From the NCBI GenBank assembly GCA_030834365.1, contig JAURFJ010000054.1, positions 1 through 8,105 of the forward strand: 8,105 nt of DNA, read 5' to 3'. The DNA comes from Flavobacteriaceae bacterium (GTDB lineage Bacteria; Bacteroidota; Bacteroidia; Flavobacteriales; Flavobacteriaceae). A program made the position numbers and the translations under genes. The notes under the pieces were generated by a model that worked only from the letters and a program-made list of their open reading frames with translations, was not told the origin of the DNA and searched no databases. Below, piece after piece: positions 5,661 through 8,105 of this stretch. Position 1 is the stretch's first letter, and every line of letters starts with the position of its first letter.

Positions 5661-6953
5661 ATGAGTCTTTCTGCAGCCGAGGCAATCAGCCTAGAAGAAC
5701 ACTACGGAGCACATAATTACCACCCCTTGCCGGTAGTGCTAACGAAAGGGGAGGGGGTTTACGTTTGGGATACCGACTCGAAGCGTTACTTTGATTTTTT
5801 ATCGGCTTACTCTGCCGTTAATCAGGGTCACTGTCATCCAAAAATTGTCAACGCCTTAGTCGAACAGTCTAAGCGACTAGCCCTTACCTCTAGAGCATTT
5901 TACAACGATAAGCTGGGTGAGGCCGAGCGCTTGATGGCTCAAACCTTTGGATTCGACAAGGTGCTTTTGATGAACTCAGGTGCTGAGGCCGTAGAGACCG
6001 CACTGAAAATTTGCAGAAGGTGGGGATACGAGAAAAAGAAAGTGTCCGAAGACCAGGCGCTTATTGTCGTTTGCGATCAAAATTTTCACGGACGAACCAC
6101 AACCATTATCTCTTTTTCATCAGACCAGGGAGCCAAACGTGCTTTCGGCCCCTATACGGCCGGCTTTATTCAGATCCCCTATAATGATACATCCGCTTTA
6201 GAATCGGTCTTAAGGGCGCATGACACTATTGTCGGATTTCTCGTTGAACCCATACAGGGAGAGGCGGGGGTGAATGTTCCAGACGACAACTATTTAGAGG
6301 CTTGTAAGCTCCTGTGCGCAAAACACAATGTGCTGCTAATAGCCGATGAGATACAAACAGGAATTGCTCGCACCGGAAAACTGCTAGCTAGTTGCGGTAA
6401 TTGCTCTTGCACCGATAGGCACTGCAGCCAAACACCCCAAGTGAAACCCGATCTATTGATTTTGGGTAAGGCGATATCTGGCGGAGCCTATCCGGTTTCT
6501 GCTGTGCTCGCGAACGACCACATTATGGAGGTTATAACGCCTGGTTCTCACGGAAGCACCTACGGCGGAAACCCTGTGGCATCAGCCGTAGCCATGGCCG
6601 CCCTGGAGGTGATTAAAGAAGAAAAGTTGGCACAGAATGCCGCTGAGCTGGGGGAGTACTTCAGAGCACAGTTGATCGAAAAGATAGGGGCTTCGCCCTT
6701 AGTCGATCGAATTCGCGGAAAAGGATTGCTCAACGCCGTTTTGATAGCCGACCACCCCGAAAGTGAGACTGCTTGGAACCTATGTCTTTTGATGAAAGAG
6801 AATGGTCTTTTGGCCAAGCCCACCCACGGAAACATCATTCGCTTTGCTCCACCCTTGGTGATTAACAAAGAGCAGTTAGACGAATGCATTCGCATCATCG
6901 CCCAGTCTATAAAAGATTACGAGCTAGAATGGCAGCCAGGTTTGGCAAACTAA
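5661..6953 (+). CDS. rocD: ornithine--oxo-acid transaminase (ornithine aminotransferase)
   Basis: PLP-dependent class III aminotransferase that converts L-ornithine and 2-oxoglutarate into glutamate-5-semialdehyde and glutamate, linking arginine/ornithine breakdown to proline and glutamate. From the ATG at 5661 it has 430 residues, slightly long for the family (about 400-410). The opening EEHYGAHNYHPLPVVL and FLSAYSAVNQGHCHPKI are typical of RocD rather than ArgD. Other marks: NSGAEAVETALK (about 105-116), HGRTTT, ADEIQTG with the PLP-contacting D229, and LGKAISGG with the Schiff-base lysine K270. The extra length is an insertion just before K270 with four clustered cysteines (C245, C248, C250, C255). 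An in-frame TTG at 5637 adds eight residues and is less likely. A weak promoter may be TTTG (5626-5629) plus AAAATTTC (5648-5655), 18 bases apart. The last four bases overlap the convergent isomerase gene. Confidence 0.93.
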   Translation: MSLSAAEAISLEEHYGAHNYHPLPVVLTKGEGVYVWDTDSKRYFDFLSAYSAVNQGHCHPKIVNALVEQSKRLALTSRAFYNDKLGEAERLMAQTFGFDKVLLMNSGAEAVETALKICRRWGYEKKKVSEDQALIVVCDQNFHGRTTTIISFSSDQGAKRAFGPYTAGFIQIPYNDTSALESVLRAHDTIVGFLVEPIQGEAGVNVPDDNYLEACKLLCAKHNVLLIADEIQTGIARTGKLLASCGNCSCTDRHCSQTPQVKPDLLILGKAISGGAYPVSAVLANDHIMEVITPGSHGSTYGGNPVASAVAMAALEVIKEEKLAQNAAELGEYFRAQLIEKIGASPLVDRIRGKGLLNAVLIADHPESETAWNLCLLMKENGLLAKPTHGNIIRFAPPLVINKEQLDECIRIIAQSIKDYELEWQPGLAN

Positions 6954-7696
6954 TAGGCTTCGGCGGTTAAAATGTACACATTCTGCATAGGCCAATCTCC
7001 CTGGTCTACTGCAACGTTGTTGATGCTGTCTACCACCTCCATGCCTTCAATTACCTCTCCAAACGCGGTGTAGTTGCCATCTAGGTGATACGATCCGGGT
7101 TTGGTTACTACAATAAAGAATTCATAAGGAGAGGCTAGTTTGTGGGGATTATCGCGATCACTACTTGGCATAGAGATGACACCCCGATGGTGCTTGTGGT
7201 TTTTATCGGTATCGGGGGGCAGCAGATACCTGCCAATATCGGCCCGTTTTTGAGCTATTTTTCGATTGTCGGTGTTGCCGCCCTGAATAATAAAGTCTTT
7301 GACCACCCGATGAAATTGGGTTCCGTCGAAGTATCTCTTTTTAGCAAGGTAAATCAGGTTGGCTCGGTGGTAGGGAACATCATCAAAAAGCCGAACACTG
7401 AACGATCCTAAACTGGTTTCGAATCGCACGTGCTGCTCTTTAAGGGTTTTCTCGTAATCAAAAAAGAAGGGTATGGCATTCTCTTCGGTGAGCACAAAAG
7501 ATGTTTCGGGTTCTTCGGCCTTCTTTTCTTGCTCACTACTAGAAGCAGAATTTGCTAAAGCGGCAGTGTTGCCGCTGCTTTCTTGAGCTACTTGACTAGT
7601 ACTAAATTCGGTCTCTGCTTTAACTGATGTCTTACCCATTTTTGATTGGCAAGAGAGAAGGGCTAAAAAGCTGAAAACTGCAAAAAGAAACCTCAT
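6950..7696 (-). CDS. lipoprotein cyclophilin-type peptidyl-prolyl cis-trans isomerase
   Basis: Predicted envelope folding helper that catalyses cis-trans isomerisation of X-Pro bonds. From the ATG at 7696 it has 248 residues; a TTG/ATG-type extension to 7729 would spoil the signal peptide. Residues 1-15 (MRFLFAVFSFLALLS) are a lipoprotein signal and C16 is the lipidation site. The next residues, QSKMGK, lack the K-D-D type surface signal, so a periplasm-facing location is predicted. A flexible linker rich in Ser, Glu, Ala, Thr and Lys (about 17-68) leads to the cyclophilin domain (about 89-248): RYFDGTQFHRVVKDFIIQGG with catalytic R130, then GVISMPSS, the core SPYEFFIVV, and LDGNYTAFGEVIEGMEVVD. 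Histidine stands where human CypA has its cyclosporin-binding Trp, as is common in bacterial cyclophilins. The client proteins are unknown. Confidence 0.92.
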   Translation of the reverse strand: MRFLFAVFSFLALLSCQSKMGKTSVKAETEFSTSQVAQESSGNTAALANSASSSEQEKKAEEPETSFVLTEENAIPFFFDYEKTLKEQHVRFETSLGSFSVRLFDDVPYHRANLIYLAKKRYFDGTQFHRVVKDFIIQGGNTDNRKIAQKRADIGRYLLPPDTDKNHKHHRGVISMPSSDRDNPHKLASPYEFFIVVTKPGSYHLDGNYTAFGEVIEGMEVVDSINNVAVDQGDWPMQNVYILTAEAY

Positions 7697-7700
7697 AACT

Positions 7701-7742
7701 AAAGCTTTTGATTCGAATATAAAGCACATTTAAAAGCTTTTG
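7701..7742. repeat. two direct copies of AAAGCTTTTG in the divergent intergenic region
   Basis: AAAGCTTTTG occurs at 7701-7710 and again at 7733-7742, 32 bases apart start to start, about three helical turns. Each copy contains an AT-rich palindrome (AAAGCTTT; the second extends to AAAAGCTTTT). The pair sits between the divergent isomerase and acyltransferase genes, and the second copy abuts a TAnnTTTG box. It could be an operator, but AT-rich sequence of this kind also arises by chance. Confidence 0.35.
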
Positions 7743-7750
7743 TACTTTTG
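7743..7750 (+). promoter_or_regulatory. TAnnTTTG (-7) box before the acyltransferase gene
   Basis: TACTTTTG matches the Bacteroidota -7 consensus completely and lies 34 bases before the ATG at 7785, which would give a 5' leader of roughly 25-30 bases. No TTTG is present at the usual 17-23 base spacing; a TTTTG (7706-7710) is 32 bases upstream, in the first copy of the direct repeat. Confidence 0.45.
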
Positions 7751-7784
7751 ACCGGCTATAGGAATTTACCTAGGGTTCAACTTA

Positions 7785-8105
7785 ATGATTTTTATGCCTT
7801 TATTCAAGCGAAATCCATTCGGACATAACCTCTTTCTAAAAAGGCTTCTCATTATCGTTGCGGGGGTTATCACCCATTCACGCTATAAGCAATTCAACAC
7901 CTTGAAGATTGAGGGTTCTCAAGTACTTCGGGACCTTCCTGATAGAAACGTGCTATTTGTGAGCAACCATCAGACCTATTTTGCTGACGTGGTAGCCATG
8001 TTTCACGTGTTCAACGCGAGCCTAAAGGGTCGAGAAGACTCCATTAAAAATGTGTCATATCTGTTTAATCCGAAGCTCAATATCTATTACATAGCGGCCA
8101 AAGAA
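7785..8105 (+). CDS. PlsC-like lysophospholipid acyltransferase, 3' end missing
   Basis: An open frame of 107 codons runs from ATG 7785 (or ATG 7794, in frame) to the right edge without a stop. It resembles the N-terminal part of Bacteroidota 1-acyl-sn-glycerol-3-phosphate acyltransferase-type proteins, membrane-associated enzymes that acylate lysophosphatidate or a related lipid at the inner membrane. Visible features: a basic start, one hydrophobic stretch (about residues 21-30, LLIIVAGVIT), then KIEGSQVL and the acyltransferase motif I region NVLFVSNHQTYFADV with H62 and D68. Five residues separate H and D, not the four of the classical HxxxxD box. It ends in a stretch, NPKLNIYYIAAKE, typical of what precedes motif II. 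Motifs II to IV are outside the window, so the substrate is not determinable; it could be a lipid A- or aminolipid-type acyltransferase instead. Confidence 0.82.
   Translation, partial: MIFMPLFKRNPFGHNLFLKRLLIIVAGVITHSRYKQFNTLKIEGSQVLRDLPDRNVLFVSNHQTYFADVVAMFHVFNASLKGREDSIKNVSYLFNPKLNIYYIAAKE

Noticed and set aside
6393..6425. Reading the rocD cysteine cluster as a frameshift or assembly error
   Set aside because: The frame stays open and family-like on both sides of the insertion, and the cysteine spacing is regular.
6560..6898. 112-codon antisense frame inside rocD
   Set aside because: It is a reverse-strand shadow of a conserved aminotransferase C-terminal domain.
6920..6950. Small hairpin GCCA/TGGC near the rocD/isomerase convergent end as a terminator
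   Set aside because: It has only four base pairs and no T-run on either strand.
7142..7411. 89-codon plus-strand frame inside the cyclophilin gene
   Set aside because: It is antisense to the catalytic cyclophilin domain and has no recognisable features.
1..8105. Defence island, prophage, transposon or CRISPR array
   Set aside because: All open frames of substance are accounted for by housekeeping or envelope genes; no spaced repeats, terminal inverted repeats, transposase or integrase motifs were seen.

Overview
The window reads as a stretch of chromosomal, mostly housekeeping DNA from a member of the Bacteroidota, most likely the order Flavobacteriales. The evidence is the neighbouring DUF6452-type lipoprotein and DUF6048-type secreted protein, a RocD-type ornithine aminotransferase, cyclophilin and acyltransferase variants of the kind I associate with flavobacteria, TAnnTTTG-like boxes in front of genes, and few Shine-Dalgarno sequences. 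Base composition looks intermediate (mid-40s % G+C by eye, not counted), higher than Flavobacterium itself, so a Schleiferiaceae/Cryomorphaceae-like lineage is possible but unproven.

Layout: (1) the 3' part of a multi-spanning GT39/ArnT-like lipid-linked-sugar glycosyltransferase (+), cut by the left edge; (2) a ZIP-family metal transporter (-), tail-overlapping gene 1; (3) an RlmL-type THUMP 23S rRNA methyltransferase (+), divergent from the ZIP gene; (4-6) a minus-strand operon in the order rlmD (23S rRNA m5U methyltransferase), DUF6452 lipoprotein, DUF6048 secreted protein, whose end overlaps the end of rlmL; (7) rocD, ornithine aminotransferase (+), divergent from rlmD; (8) a lipoprotein cyclophilin peptidyl-prolyl isomerase (-), tail-overlapping rocD; (9) the 5' part of a PlsC-like lysophospholipid acyltransferase (+), cut by the right edge.

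The window is very compact. All three convergent junctions overlap (26, 23 and 4 bases), and real intergenic space exists only at the three divergent junctions (about 30, 66 and 88 bases). No stretch longer than 300 bases lacks a gene. I saw no tRNA, rRNA, CRISPR array, insertion sequence, integrase or phage gene.

The genes do not form one obvious pathway. Two of them modify 23S rRNA (RlmL and RlmD), four deal with the envelope (glycosyltransferase, lipoprotein, secreted barrel-like protein, lipoprotein isomerase), and rocD belongs to arginine/ornithine/proline metabolism. The least understood part is the DUF6452-DUF6048 pair behind rlmD: the lipoprotein carries a K-D-D directly after its lipidated cysteine, which matches the Bacteroidota surface-export signal, and its partner looks like a secreted beta-rich outer-membrane protein. 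I found no clear-cut novel defence or mobile system.
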